From a virus, in IMG/VR virus record IMGVR_UViG_3300042563_003307, positions 170,067 to 234,066 of that record: a stretch of 64,000 nucleotides of DNA. One strand, given 5' to 3'. A program made the translations under genes and the position numbers. Positions 9,101-19,895 of this stretch are shown here, piece by piece. Positions within the stretch are counted from its first letter, which is position 1. Each line of letters begins with the position of its first letter. The notes beneath the pieces were generated by a model, which ran no database searches, was not told where the DNA came from, and saw only the letters and a list, made by a program, of their open reading frames with translations.

Positions 9101-12100
9101 TTATGCTTGTATTTTAACATGTATTTTAAAGTTATATGAATATCCATATTTTTTATTATATATTAGTCTAAAACTTAAACCGTCATTTTGATAACTTTGA
9201 ATATTGAAATTAGTTAACTCTACATAATTATCAGCAGTTAATTGTGATGTTTGAGTAACCGACACGAAACTCGTTTCTAATCCCTTACCTTCAATTCCAT
9301 AAATTTTAATTGAATCAATAATAAAACGAGGGGATATATTTGATTTTGAATAGATTTGCAAATCATCTTTTATCGAAGATTTATCTCCATATGAATTTGC
9401 AGCTTTAACGTATCTTCCGAAATATCTTTCAATTCCATCTTCAGTTAATTCATTTAATATTGCAGTTGATAAATAAAAATCTGCAATTACTTGAGATTCA
9501 TCTTCAATCCAATGTATGGATGCTGTATTAGATTGTACAAACCTAATTTTATCTAAAACTTCAATTGAAAGCTCTTGAACATTATCAAATTTAGTTATAT
9601 CATAAGTATCTCTGACCTTCATGATTGTTGATGCCATGAATGTTTTCTTTTCTACAGGACTTAATGTTCCATTTGTTGTTTCAGATTCTCCACCACTAAG
9701 GGCTCTTGTGAAATAATCTTTAGAATACTTAGATTTAAAAACATTAATCTCTTTTTTATCAATTGCAATCTCTCCAATCATCGGATATAATGGTAATTTA
9801 TCAGTTGTTTGAGAAAGTTTTAATATATTTTTCGAGTCTTGCTCATTAACTTTATGATAAAAATAGTTACTAATAAAACCATAGTTGTTTGTATTTTCTT
9901 TAAAAGAATCAAAAGAGATTCCTTTACCATTTAACTTGTTGTACGCAATTAAAACAGATTCTTTTAACGCAGTTGTTGGAACTAATGGATCCTCTTCTAT
10001 TTTAAGTACTTTTTTATCTGAATTAATATCTGAAAAAGTTATAATATCATTAAAAATAGGATTATAATCTCCATTCATTCTTCTCAAAATAGATACATAT
10101 CCTCCATCTTTTCTATCTTCTACGATATTACCAATTTGATTTGAAGATAGTCTAAACGCTTTTGGTCTTTCTGGATCTGAAGTTGGTTGTATAATAGAAG
10201 GTTTAACAACATCGACACCTGATTCTACCGAAAGAACAAAATCATTTTTTGATAGAGTTCCATCTTCAGCAATTGTAACATAGTTTACTTGTCCAAATGA
10301 ATTAAATCTTTTAGAATATTTATAAGCACTAATTGAATCTAATAAATTTGCAAACTCATTTTTACCTCCTTGTGAATAATCAAAAGGTCCAGTTTCAGCT
10401 ACCAAAGACATAAATTGTGGATCTAATCGACCCTCTAGAGGATATGGAGCAATAGGCGGATCATTAGGATTTATTGGTTGCGTCGGATTCGGTACAAATT
10501 TATACGGGTGTCCACTTACTAATATTGAAGTGTCATCAATAACATCGATAACTTTTACTGCGTATGTATCTCCTGTCACTGTGAAATATATCCATGAATA
10601 TTCGCCAATAGAATTTCTCTTAACAAACTCAGTAAACTTCGCAGTGCCATTATTTATTGATATAATCGATGCCTTAATAATAAAAGGAGTATCAGGGTCT
10701 GAATCTGGCTCTGGAGTTGATCCAATAAAATCAATACGAAATGGAATTCTAGTATCTATAATATCACCGCCTAATGTTAAATCGTTTATAGTGTATAGCA
10801 AGTATCTATTAATATCTTCTTCTGTTATGTCATTTTCAATAATCTTTAATTCTATGTTAACACAAATAAATTTAAACTTGTCATTTTTAACACAATTAAA
10901 AACAATTGAATTTGATGGAATAGTATCATCGCTACTGTATGACAGATATGCTCCAAACTTATAATCACTTATGTCAATTCCTTTCAAGAACTCAGTTGGA
11001 ATTTCATTTGTAATTTCTTTTCTTTTTTGGAAAACATATCTAAGACCTCTAAAAACTGCCGATGAATTTTTTTCAAAATTACCTATATCAAATTTAGACC
11101 ATAATCTTTTTGATTTATTATCAAACCACGACTGTGCAGAGTTGCTTGTATCAAAATAACCAGTCCAATTAAAATGTTTATCAAAATAATTAAACGTAGT
11201 ACTTTTTAATTTATCAATGGTTAATCCTCCATCACCTGCAAAATCTAAATAATTATTTAAGTCTTTTCTAGAGCCTAAAATGCTAGTTGGAATTCTATTT
11301 AAGTGAAAATGTTCCATATTCAAGGATTCAATATTTCTTTTTGAATCCAATTCTATATTTGGCGATAAATTATCATCTCCAAACGCCTCGTTTACATTTA
11401 AAACATAAGGTAAATTTCTACCATTTGATGAATTCTTAAGTTCATATTTACAAATAGTCGGAACAACTCTACTTAAAAGAGCAGTTTCCTTAAGACTATT
11501 TTCTTTAAGACGGTCATATTCATTTAAGAGTTGAGTTTTTGCGACTGTTTCTGAAGTTTCCGCGGATAAAATATCTCTAAGACCTGAATAGAATAATGAT
11601 GCAGTAGTTGTTGAAGACTCATCAAAATCATAAACCAAATCTCCTAGGTCTGAGTTTCTTGTTGAGTAAAAATCAAAATCAAAATCTTTAAAATCATATG
11701 CAGCAAATTTACCATGAACCGTTTTATATTCATCATAAACCTCATATACTCTATCATTTGAAAGTTTTGTAGCTCTATCTAAAATAACTCTATAGTAATT
11801 TGTATCAAATGGGTCTTGGTTAATCTCTATAATTCTAACAAATTTATCAGAATCTTTTTGTTTTAAGTATTCTCCAACTTGAACATTTCCAATTTCTGAA
11901 GATTTAACAAGAACTGATTGTCCTTCAGATGATCCAGCAATAGTTGTCCATATATTCCAAACATTTGGAATATTAGCGTTTAGTCCAATATCATCAAATT
12001 CACCATTATCAACATTAATAAAATCAACTAAATTAGTATTGTATACTCCGAATGCGGTTTGTTTTCTTTTATTTCCAGCAACTATCTCTTCAATAATTAT

Positions 12101-13603
12101 CGAAGTGCCAATAACTTTTGTTTTATAAGTTATAATTTCTCCATTGTTAATTGCAGAAGCTAAAGCAATTGCTATTTGTTGTAGACTTCCATCGCTTGAG
12201 AATCTATTTCCTACAGCTCTAGCGACTGGTAAGGTTGGATCTGCAATAACAATATAGTCTCCTAAATTGTATTGTGAAATTTGAATTTCAGTTTTATCTC
12301 CAATAAAAATTCTATCATTAGCACTTGGAATATCTTTTATTGTAATCTTAATAAATCCTTTATAACTTGGCTCTTTAAGATCTGCCGTTATTTTCTTACC
12401 ATTTTTTGCATATCCAATAAAAGATTTTTCATTACTATCATTTTGAGATATTAAAAATTTATAAGACCAAACTTCTGGTATAGATAGTCCAGGATTTCCA
12501 GCATTTATTAATTTACTTGATGCATTTTTGATATTATAAAAAGTACCTGATTTATCTTTAACATATTGTAAGGTTGGAATTTGAAATTGGTCACTTCCAG
12601 GAAACATATCAATATCAACCAAAGGAATTGGAGCTTGAGATATATCATAAAAAGTTTTATAACTATTGTATTCGGCATTTAATTGACTATTCGTAAGTCC
12701 AATAGAACCAAAACTACCTTCATCAATATCATCGGCATAAATACCAAAGTATCTATAGATTTTATAGTTTTCTGCAGTATAATCATCGAACAAAAATTCT
12801 AAATTAATTATATTAGCAGAAACAATACCATTCCTTTCAAATCCATTAGTTATGGTTTGATTGCTAAAAATCTCAGGATAATCAACTTGAACATAATCTC
12901 TGTCTAATTGTTCTGTTTTAACTGTAAATCCACCGTTAACGATATCAATACCATTAAATGTTGATTGAGAACCTTCTTTAAAGTTTATAGTAAGCGCTGA
13001 GTTTGGAAATCTTTTATCGTTAACATGAGTATTTAAGTACTCTCCAATTTTTGAAGATTTACCCAAATCAAACGTTTTAATTATTGTAGCATTTTTAAGA
13101 AGTTCTAAAATCCTAGAATTTTGTCCAGTAGTATTTTCAGTATAATCTGTGTTATAATCAACATCTTCAATTCTATAAATTACAAATTTAGAAGGTACTT
13201 GTTTTTCAAGCCAAATTGGAGCAAATATTTTATATTGCTCATCATATAATTTAGTAATATTTTGGATTGCGCCATATTGATACTGATCTTCATATTGAAA
13301 TTCATAATCAGAAAATAGAGCAATATCAGAAGATGCTCTAAGAGTTTCGTATCTTTGCGTTAGCGGAAGCTGTTTATAAAAATTAGCAATATCGATAGAA
13401 TATATCCCGGAAGATTTAATCTCATATTTTTGAAATTCAATTTTAGAAAGTTCTTTGTTTGCTCTAAAAGAACTTAAAAACAAGTCGCCATTTGAGTTAA
13501 CAAGCAACTTTGAATTACTCGTTAACTTTGGATTTGTTCTTAATAAAGCAAAAGATTTATTATCTATTGAATTGTTTACAGCATCAGTATTAATTATAGC
13601 CAT
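9101..13603 (-). CDS. Giant virion structural protein, tail or baseplate associated
   Basis: 1500 residues, the largest gene in the window. It has no signal peptide or membrane segment and no enzymatic motif that I can see. It is Asn/Asp/Ser/Tyr-rich, with many short beta-prone stretches. It sits between another very large structural gene and the collagen-like fibres, in the same direction as the gp6 and gp7-position genes. That position matches where T4-like phages encode outer wedge and fibre-attachment proteins, so it may link baseplate and fibres. I do not recognise the family. The ATG is preceded by an AT-rich leader and 79 bases of non-coding sequence. Confidence 0.8.
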   Translation of the reverse strand: MAIINTDAVNNSIDNKSFALLRTNPKLTSNSKLLVNSNGDLFLSSFRANKELSKIEFQKYEIKSSGIYSIDIANFYKQLPLTQRYETLRASSDIALFSDYEFQYEDQYQYGAIQNITKLYDEQYKIFAPIWLEKQVPSKFVIYRIEDVDYNTDYTENTTGQNSRILELLKNATIIKTFDLGKSSKIGEYLNTHVNDKRFPNSALTINFKEGSQSTFNGIDIVNGGFTVKTEQLDRDYVQVDYPEIFSNQTITNGFERNGIVSANIINLEFLFDDYTAENYKIYRYFGIYADDIDEGSFGSIGLTNSQLNAEYNSYKTFYDISQAPIPLVDIDMFPGSDQFQIPTLQYVKDKSGTFYNIKNASSKLINAGNPGLSIPEVWSYKFLISQNDSNEKSFIGYAKNGKKITADLKEPSYKGFIKITIKDIPSANDRIFIGDKTEIQISQYNLGDYIVIADPTLPVARAVGNRFSSDGSLQQIAIALASAINNGEIITYKTKVIGTSIIIEEIVAGNKRKQTAFGVYNTNLVDFINVDNGEFDDIGLNANIPNVWNIWTTIAGSSEGQSVLVKSSEIGNVQVGEYLKQKDSDKFVRIIEINQDPFDTNYYRVILDRATKLSNDRVYEVYDEYKTVHGKFAAYDFKDFDFDFYSTRNSDLGDLVYDFDESSTTTASLFYSGLRDILSAETSETVAKTQLLNEYDRLKENSLKETALLSRVVPTICKYELKNSSNGRNLPYVLNVNEAFGDDNLSPNIELDSKRNIESLNMEHFHLNRIPTSILGSRKDLNNYLDFAGDGGLTIDKLKSTTFNYFDKHFNWTGYFDTSNSAQSWFDNKSKRLWSKFDIGNFEKNSSAVFRGLRYVFQKRKEITNEIPTEFLKGIDISDYKFGAYLSYSSDDTIPSNSIVFNCVKNDKFKFICVNIELKIIENDITEEDINRYLLYTINDLTLGGDIIDTRIPFRIDFIGSTPEPDSDPDTPFIIKASIISINNGTAKFTEFVKRNSIGEYSWIYFTVTGDTYAVKVIDVIDDTSILVSGHPYKFVPNPTQPINPNDPPIAPYPLEGRLDPQFMSLVAETGPFDYSQGGKNEFANLLDSISAYKYSKRFNSFGQVNYVTIAEDGTLSKNDFVLSVESGVDVVKPSIIQPTSDPERPKAFRLSSNQIGNIVEDRKDGGYVSILRRMNGDYNPIFNDIITFSDINSDKKVLKIEEDPLVPTTALKESVLIAYNKLNGKGISFDSFKENTNNYGFISNYFYHKVNEQDSKNILKLSQTTDKLPLYPMIGEIAIDKKEINVFKSKYSKDYFTRALSGGESETTNGTLSPVEKKTFMASTIMKVRDTYDITKFDNVQELSIEVLDKIRFVQSNTASIHWIEDESQVIADFYLSTAILNELTEDGIERYFGRYVKAANSYGDKSSIKDDLQIYSKSNISPRFIIDSIKIYGIEGKGLETSFVSVTQTSQLTADNYVELTNFNIQSYQNDGLSFRLIYNKKYGYSYNFKIHVKIQA

Positions 13604-13682
13604 CTAGGACACCTCTTTTTATTTATATTATATATCCCAGATTATGGAACAATATAAAGAGTATATGCCTTAGTAGAACTAA

Positions 13683-16600
13683 TTAATAATTATTAATATC
13701 TGGAAAGGAAAGATTTAAGAAGTCATCAGATAAATATCTACGTCTTCCTCTTCCCGGTTGATAATTATTTTGATATTTAGTTAACATAGTACTTGTTACA
13801 TTGTTAATATTTCTACCTTCAGCCGCATATTTAGATGTTACTTCAATATCAAATTTAAAATCATTACTTCCAAAATCAATTATATCAATACCTATTTTTT
13901 TAGCATAACTTAAGTTTGTAAAAGTATTATCTAAAACTCCACCAACTCTACCAGTTCCAGTAGCCTTAGGTCCATAATAATCAGTCATACGGTACTGATA
14001 AACCAAATCAACTGACACAGCATTTGCACTTCCACCTGGAATTAGCTTTTTACCACTTTTATTAGAAGCATCTACCACTAACGAATTAGTGTTTAGTGGA
14101 GAAATATAAAGGAATGAACCGCATGATCGACCGCCTAATAAGTATTGGTCTTCTGGAGAGAATCCTGCTTTACCAGTTTGTCGTAGACCTGCAATATTGG
14201 TATTACTTATAGTATCAATTATTCTAAGAGGTGTTTGTTTTTTACCATTTAGATCTGTTGCTCTTAGAGAAGCTGTTTTTGGCATTCCAACCGTTCCATT
14301 ACTTGCAATATTTCCTAAAGATGGAGAATTTGTACCACTCTGTAAAAGAGGGTGATCGACATGCAAATAAATACCATTTGTATATTGTAAATATGACATC
14401 GTGGTTGGAACTCCAATTGCAATTTTTTCAGGAATTCCTGTTGATGCTGCATAGCTTCCAGACCAAACAAAATCATTTGGACTAGAAGATAATGGAGCAA
14501 ATGGAGTTCCATTTATACCATTAAAGTTTTTAAATCCATTAGTTCCAGATGGAGGAACTGTAGGAAATGTATATGAAATTCCATATTCATATAAATCATA
14601 TGCACTATTAGTACCTGAATCTATTGCAGTATTAATATTACCGTCAACTCCTTCAGTGATTACATACAAATTATCATCATTTGCGATATTTCTAAATCTA
14701 GAGTAAATAAATTGCCCTTTTAACTGAGAAGACTGATCAGGACCACTATTAAGATAGTCTTTGGTAAGATCAGTGATATTTTGATACATTACCGGAACTA
14801 AATCATATCGACCTTCTACTGTATAATACGAGTTACTACCATATATTGGATCGATTGATGCAATTCCAGTTCCAAGTCCAAATTTTGTATTACTCGAAGA
14901 AACTGGAGCGGGAAGAGTAGTGTCTCCTACAATTCTAGATATTAACTCAAGATCAGTTGCTTTAGTATTTGATAATTCAATTTTAAAGTTTTTAGTAACA
15001 ATTGCTCCTTTTCCATTAACCGCTGGAATTTCTTGGCTATAATAACCTGCAAACAACTGTACTGTTGAGTTATTTGTTACTGGTGTAACGTTTCCGTTTT
15101 CATCAATAATTCTTACAAGTAATTCTCCAGTTGTTTTCTCAATAACCGCTCTTAAGCTCAGAACCTCATTTTGAAGAGCTAATAACTTTTCATAAACAGT
15201 AATCGGTGCTTGGGTGTCTGTTATAAATCCAGAAGCTATTGTATTTGCACTATGGGCAAATGTTTGGCTGCCGACTGTAAAAGATTCTCCAACATGTTTG
15301 TATACACCTGCAGATTCTAAGTCTTGCTGAATTTGTACTTTTAATAAGTCAAGCTCATTAGCTTTAATAACATTTCCTAAATTGTCAGTATTAATTTCAC
15401 CTTGTGGAAATTCTATTTTTTGAATTTCCGACCAGTCAGATTCTAAAGGATTCGCAGGGAATCCAGCTTCTGAAATTGATTTAATCATAAACTCAACGAC
15501 TTCTCCAGGGTTAATTGAGATATCGAAAGAGTTAAAGTTTACTGCATTAGCATCCTCTTCGCTCTCTAGAATCCAACCATATTTTCCATTAGCATCCATT
15601 GCTCTCTTTCTAACAGGTCCACTAACTTCTACCCAATTTGAAAAAGCAGCTGTTTTTTCAGTTTGATTTGTAGCATCTACAAATTTTATTTGATCGATTG
15701 TTGAAGTTTTTCCTGAAGTAGAAACATATCTGTATCTAATTTTAAATTGTACAACTTCTTGCGATACTTGGTTTCCAATTGTTTTTGGTTCTGGTACCGC
15801 CCAAAATCCTCTAACTTTATACTTTGGAGATGCTGTTTGTAAATCTGCAGATTCTGCTGAAGATTTAATTTCACTAACAGTTGATGAAAAAAGTTTTGAT
15901 TCAGATTCTCTTTGAGAAATTAATGAACTTAATTCATTTTTATGAGTATCACTTTCTGCTTGAGAAGCAAATTTCTTAGTATTAATTAAAGATTTTTTCT
16001 GTTTGATAGATTCATCAAGTTGTTTTAATGATTGCTCTGTAGATGATTTATCAGACTTTAATTGTTTAATTTTATCGGTTGTAGTATTGTCAGTTAAGTG
16101 TTTATTAATTTGAACAACTTTAAAGTTTTCAACATTAATAACAGGGGGTGTTGGAGTAATTCCAGACGCTGCAGGTGGAATATAATCTACCTTTAGCGAT
16201 TTAAGGAATTGTCCAAAATCCGCAACTTCATTTTTATAATATTCAGCCAAGGTCATTTTATTACCGGCTTCATCATTCATTTCTAAACTATTAGAATAGA
16301 ATCCAACTCCTGGTGAGAAATTCTCAGCAGGTATTTTTGAAATAGGATCGATTGGTTTAACAAAGATAACTTGTCTTTCATTAAATGCGACATTGATTTC
16401 GATATTCAAATCAGTATCAACTGCTTTATAAATTCCAAGCGAGTTAACTCCAAGCTTAATAGATTCAGAACCTTCGAGTAATAGTAACTCAACTTGTGTT
16501 GTTGAAGTATCTATAGAAAGAATTTGGTATCTTGTTCTATAATTACCAGAGTTAACAATAAGAGAATCTCCAGTCTTTAGCGTTTCAGTATCTTTAAGGG

Positions 16601-17357
16601 TTTTAGTTGAATCAGTAAACGTTAATTTGTTAAGCGTAAATAATTTAACAGTTTTAGTTTGGGTTGTTCCATCAATAACAACATTCTTTTGAGCATTGTC
16701 TATTTTAATAACATCAAAAAACCCAGTGTATTGGATCTTTCTAATAGGCATATCAATAACTTGAGAATCTAAATAGTACACAAAGTTATTATTGGTCAAT
16801 TGCGTTTTAAAATCAGAGTAAACAAGTTCACTTCCTCCTTTATAAAGTTCATCAAATGCAGTGATTGAAGCCAGATCATTTTCATTGAATATGAATCTTT
16901 CAACATATACCTTTTCAGTTTCTACTGGAATTTGTTTGCTTACATCTAAATTAATTGTAAGTAATGGATTTAAAAAGTTTTCAAAGAAATCATTTAACTT
17001 AGTTGAAAACTGGGTAGGAGATGCAAGAGTTGTAATAGAAGGAGATGGTCCTTTTAATCTAGAAGTATGGATAGTTCTAAAAGAACCGTCTTTTAATCTA
17101 ACATTTGCATTTGAACCTTCAAGCCCACTAATTGAACTCAAATTACTATTCAAACGATCAATTTCTCTTTTCAAGTACCCAAATGCAGGTATTTGAATAG
17201 TTTCCATTGTATTCGTTTTACTATTGAAAAGGTCAATACTAACAGTTTCCTTATCAGTAGTTATAGCTTCATTAATTCTTTTAAATGTTTCTAGTGAGTT
17301 AGTGTTTAACTCAAGAAACTGTTCAAGTAATTGTGATATTGAATTGCTAGCGCTCAT
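13683..17357 (-). CDS. Giant virion structural protein with central coiled coil
   Basis: 1224 residues. The N-terminal 100 residues are helical (ISQLLEQFLELNTNSLETFKRI). Around residues 410-500 is a strongly charged Lys/Ser/Glu/Gln helix (IKQLKSDKSSTEQSLKQLDE) expected to form a coiled coil. A following segment (YKVRGFWAVPEPK ... VVQFKIRYRYVS) has the strand pattern of a fibronectin-like beta-sandwich. The C-terminal half is Asn/Gly/Ser/Thr-rich. The stop codon is separated from the next gene by 79 bases, and the start lies 1 base after the stop of the 650-residue gene upstream. A baseplate or tail-appendage role is inferred from position only. Confidence 0.8.
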   Translation of the reverse strand: MSASNSISQLLEQFLELNTNSLETFKRINEAITTDKETVSIDLFNSKTNTMETIQIPAFGYLKREIDRLNSNLSSISGLEGSNANVRLKDGSFRTIHTSRLKGPSPSITTLASPTQFSTKLNDFFENFLNPLLTINLDVSKQIPVETEKVYVERFIFNENDLASITAFDELYKGGSELVYSDFKTQLTNNNFVYYLDSQVIDMPIRKIQYTGFFDVIKIDNAQKNVVIDGTTQTKTVKLFTLNKLTFTDSTKTLKDTETLKTGDSLIVNSGNYRTRYQILSIDTSTTQVELLLLEGSESIKLGVNSLGIYKAVDTDLNIEINVAFNERQVIFVKPIDPISKIPAENFSPGVGFYSNSLEMNDEAGNKMTLAEYYKNEVADFGQFLKSLKVDYIPPAASGITPTPPVINVENFKVVQINKHLTDNTTTDKIKQLKSDKSSTEQSLKQLDESIKQKKSLINTKKFASQAESDTHKNELSSLISQRESESKLFSSTVSEIKSSAESADLQTASPKYKVRGFWAVPEPKTIGNQVSQEVVQFKIRYRYVSTSGKTSTIDQIKFVDATNQTEKTAAFSNWVEVSGPVRKRAMDANGKYGWILESEEDANAVNFNSFDISINPGEVVEFMIKSISEAGFPANPLESDWSEIQKIEFPQGEINTDNLGNVIKANELDLLKVQIQQDLESAGVYKHVGESFTVGSQTFAHSANTIASGFITDTQAPITVYEKLLALQNEVLSLRAVIEKTTGELLVRIIDENGNVTPVTNNSTVQLFAGYYSQEIPAVNGKGAIVTKNFKIELSNTKATDLELISRIVGDTTLPAPVSSSNTKFGLGTGIASIDPIYGSNSYYTVEGRYDLVPVMYQNITDLTKDYLNSGPDQSSQLKGQFIYSRFRNIANDDNLYVITEGVDGNINTAIDSGTNSAYDLYEYGISYTFPTVPPSGTNGFKNFNGINGTPFAPLSSSPNDFVWSGSYAASTGIPEKIAIGVPTTMSYLQYTNGIYLHVDHPLLQSGTNSPSLGNIASNGTVGMPKTASLRATDLNGKKQTPLRIIDTISNTNIAGLRQTGKAGFSPEDQYLLGGRSCGSFLYISPLNTNSLVVDASNKSGKKLIPGGSANAVSVDLVYQYRMTDYYGPKATGTGRVGGVLDNTFTNLSYAKKIGIDIIDFGSNDFKFDIEVTSKYAAEGRNINNVTSTMLTKYQNNYQPGRGRRRYLSDDFLNLSFPDINNY

Positions 17358-17358
17358 A

Positions 17359-19311
17359 TTATCTTATTATTTCAAGTTCAAATGTCTTGTTTATTTCATC
17401 TACACATATTAATTCAAAGTAAGGTTTTTGGCTTAAAATATTACTACTATCTATAGAAGCCTTTAAAACATAACTATTGTTTTTATCCGTGTATATATTT
17501 ATTTTGTAATTTCCTAAAGTTGGAATTCCAATCGGTATTTGATTTTTAAAAGAAAACTTAATAGTTTGCCCATTTTTCCAAGTATTAATACTATCATCTA
17601 GGTATATATTCAAGTCTCCGGTCATTGTATTATTATCCGTATTAATTCTAATTAGATTCTCAAATGGTCGTATTCTTGTAATTAAACCAGTAGATGCAGC
17701 AAGATTTAAGTTAAATAAATTACTTGGAGCAATTAAAGAACCAGATATTCCTGGGATAAATTCATAATTAAAAATAGAATTTAATGTATATCCATTATTG
17801 TCATTAACTATCTTAATCATACTAGGGTTTGATTTGTCGATTTTTACCCCATCACCTGCTGCAAGTACATTAGTATTATATTGTATTTCGGTTGGAATAA
17901 CTCCACTAATCATTTGATTCAACCTAGTGTTTACCGAAGTAATCATATCTAAGATTGAAGTTGACGATGCATAATTTAAAGATGCATTTTCAATTGTAGT
18001 TTCAAGTGATGAGATTCTTTCAGAAAAATCAGTTGAAGTGCTATATGCCATTAAATTTTCTAGTTCAGCCACTCTTTGTGCAATTGCAGCATAAGAATTT
18101 CCAGCATCAACCAGTAATTTAGCAGCATTTTCAAGAGCAGTTGTCGTATCCAAGAAAATATCCATGGAAAACGTAGAATAGTCATTTATATTCATTTCAA
18201 CTCCTACATTATCTAATGAAGAGTTAAATTTTACATTTAACTTAAGAGCAAACGCATTTCCATTTAAACCAGTAACATCGTTTGGTTTGTATTTAGAAAG
18301 TTCAGGTATGTACATGCCTGAACTTGCTGGATCGTCTTTAAAGTTATCTAATATTAATATACCATAAAGATTTGTAGACTTATTAGAAATATTTGATTTT
18401 GAATATAGGTCATAATAAACTAATATTGCATTAAATCTAAAGTCTCCTCCTCTTTTAGAAAATTCTTGAAAATTATTTAATTTAGGGTCATTTGCAATTT
18501 TAGAATATACTGTTGAATTCCATTCAATACCATAATTGTATAAGTCAACCGGATCTATATTGATTTTGCCATTTGCATTATCAGCAAGAGCATCTAAATT
18601 TAAGAAAGCATCAGGATGTGTTTGTCCACCTCTTCCATTAATAACACCGGTTCCTAAACTAACATCATATGATGTTGCAGTTGTATTATAAGGAGTTGAT
18701 TTGAATAATATTTCTGGAGTATATCCTACTGAAGATGGTACATTTACAAATATTTCATTGTACGTATTTCCTTGATAATTTTTATCATTTGAAACATCGA
18801 TATTTCCAATATACTTTACAACTCTAGAATAACTATTACCAGTATCTGTTGTATCTTCATTTTCTATAGCTCTAGAATACCCACTTACAACTTGCTGTGA
18901 ATTCGCAGTTTTAACTTCGAATGCACCTAAATGATGCAACCACTTAAATAATATCTTTTCAGCATCGGTAGAATAAATTGCACTATCAAAATCATCATCC
19001 GTTAGGATAAAATTCTCAAAATTAAGTGCATAGTTTTGTAAAGTTTGCGCGAAATGAACATTTGCATCTGAAGATGTTACTGGAGTATTATACGGATCTC
19101 CGGAAGCTTGATATAAGTTTTCAAATTGAATAAAGTTTGCTCCGGTGACTCCAGGATCTGATACAACTGGGATATCTATCAATGCAAACTTAGAGTACTC
19201 AAAATTTATATCAGGATTATAATAAGCCCTTGTTAAATCTCGAGCAGCACTTGAAAATGCATACATAGTACCTCCCTGTTCTTGGGGTATTCTTATTAAT
19301 GGTGTTGCCAT
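17359..19311 (-). CDS. Virion structural protein, baseplate/fibre block
   Basis: 650 residues, starting MATPLIRIPQEQGG. No enzymatic motif is visible. The first 380 residues are mixed alpha/beta with many aromatic residues (FKWLHHLGAFEVKTANSQQ). Residues 395-470 are Ala/Ser/Leu-rich and probably helical (LENAAKLLVDAGNSYAAIAQRVAELENLM), suggesting an oligomerising coiled coil in mid-protein. The C-terminal 150 residues return to beta-type composition. It lies in a tight series of structural genes with spacers of 1-20 bases. Function beyond a structural part is not recognisable. Confidence 0.78.
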   Translation of the reverse strand: MATPLIRIPQEQGGTMYAFSSAARDLTRAYYNPDINFEYSKFALIDIPVVSDPGVTGANFIQFENLYQASGDPYNTPVTSSDANVHFAQTLQNYALNFENFILTDDDFDSAIYSTDAEKILFKWLHHLGAFEVKTANSQQVVSGYSRAIENEDTTDTGNSYSRVVKYIGNIDVSNDKNYQGNTYNEIFVNVPSSVGYTPEILFKSTPYNTTATSYDVSLGTGVINGRGGQTHPDAFLNLDALADNANGKINIDPVDLYNYGIEWNSTVYSKIANDPKLNNFQEFSKRGGDFRFNAILVYYDLYSKSNISNKSTNLYGILILDNFKDDPASSGMYIPELSKYKPNDVTGLNGNAFALKLNVKFNSSLDNVGVEMNINDYSTFSMDIFLDTTTALENAAKLLVDAGNSYAAIAQRVAELENLMAYSTSTDFSERISSLETTIENASLNYASSTSILDMITSVNTRLNQMISGVIPTEIQYNTNVLAAGDGVKIDKSNPSMIKIVNDNNGYTLNSIFNYEFIPGISGSLIAPSNLFNLNLAASTGLITRIRPFENLIRINTDNNTMTGDLNIYLDDSINTWKNGQTIKFSFKNQIPIGIPTLGNYKINIYTDKNNSYVLKASIDSSNILSQKPYFELICVDEINKTFELEIIR

Positions 19312-19330
19312 TTAAGCGATTTTGTTTTTA

Positions 19331-19894
19331 TTAGTATGTTATAGTGCAACGAACAGCAGATACTATGTAGAAATTTCCACTTATATATCTTAAAGTAATT
19401 GAACCATTTTGTAATATCACAACATTCTGAGAAGGTCCAACTATATTAGTCTTGTCAAGCGTAATACTTCCTCCCTCTGCAATTAAGGTAATTTCTTGAC
19501 CTTCATCTGCTGCTGCTAAAAGAATAGTAGTACTAAGCACAATTGCATTTAATACATAAGTTGTTTTATCATATGCAAGGGCAAGAGGAAGAGATATTGC
19601 ATTATCATAAACAGAATGGATCAAGGCATTTCCAAGAACAACCTCTTTTGTAAACGTAGCTGATACGTTTGATATAACTTCTGTATTATTTACTTTAAAT
19701 GCTTCTATACCACTATTAGTAATACTTAAACTACCGCCTGTAATTTGTCCTGTTAATGAAAGAGTTTGTGATGTTGTATTAAATAACGAAGCAATATTTG
19801 CCAATTCTCCATTAAGGGCAGCAAAATTATTATTTAATACGATTCTAGATGAAGAAACGCTGTCGGTTCCTAAGATTGTTGTTATACTTGCCAT
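19331..19894 (-). CDS. Small beta-rich fibre-like structural protein
   Basis: 187 residues. It starts MASITTILGTDSVSSSRIVLNNNFAAL, a pattern seen at the attachment end of phage fibres, where a strand is followed by a helix with NNNF. The remainder alternates Ser/Thr/Val/Ile/Leu (LTGQITGGSLSITNSG, then EGGSITLDKTNIVGPSQNVVILQNGSI) as expected for a beta-helix or triple-stranded fibre. It begins 1 base after the stop of the 987-residue wedge candidate, so the two are translated from one message. Probably a short fibre or decoration on the baseplate; this is inference from composition. Confidence 0.72.
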   Translation of the reverse strand: MASITTILGTDSVSSSRIVLNNNFAALNGELANIASLFNTTSQTLSLTGQITGGSLSITNSGIEAFKVNNTEVISNVSATFTKEVVLGNALIHSVYDNAISLPLALAYDKTTYVLNAIVLSTTILLAAADEGQEITLIAEGGSITLDKTNIVGPSQNVVILQNGSITLRYISGNFYIVSAVRCTITY

Positions 19895-19895
19895 T

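Noticed and set aside
2392-13627. TATAAATA words resembling T4 late promoters upstream of starts at 2382 and 13603
   Set aside because: Only a few copies near starts; in AT-rich DNA of this length several chance copies per strand are expected, and most structural genes have none. No consistent distance to start codons.
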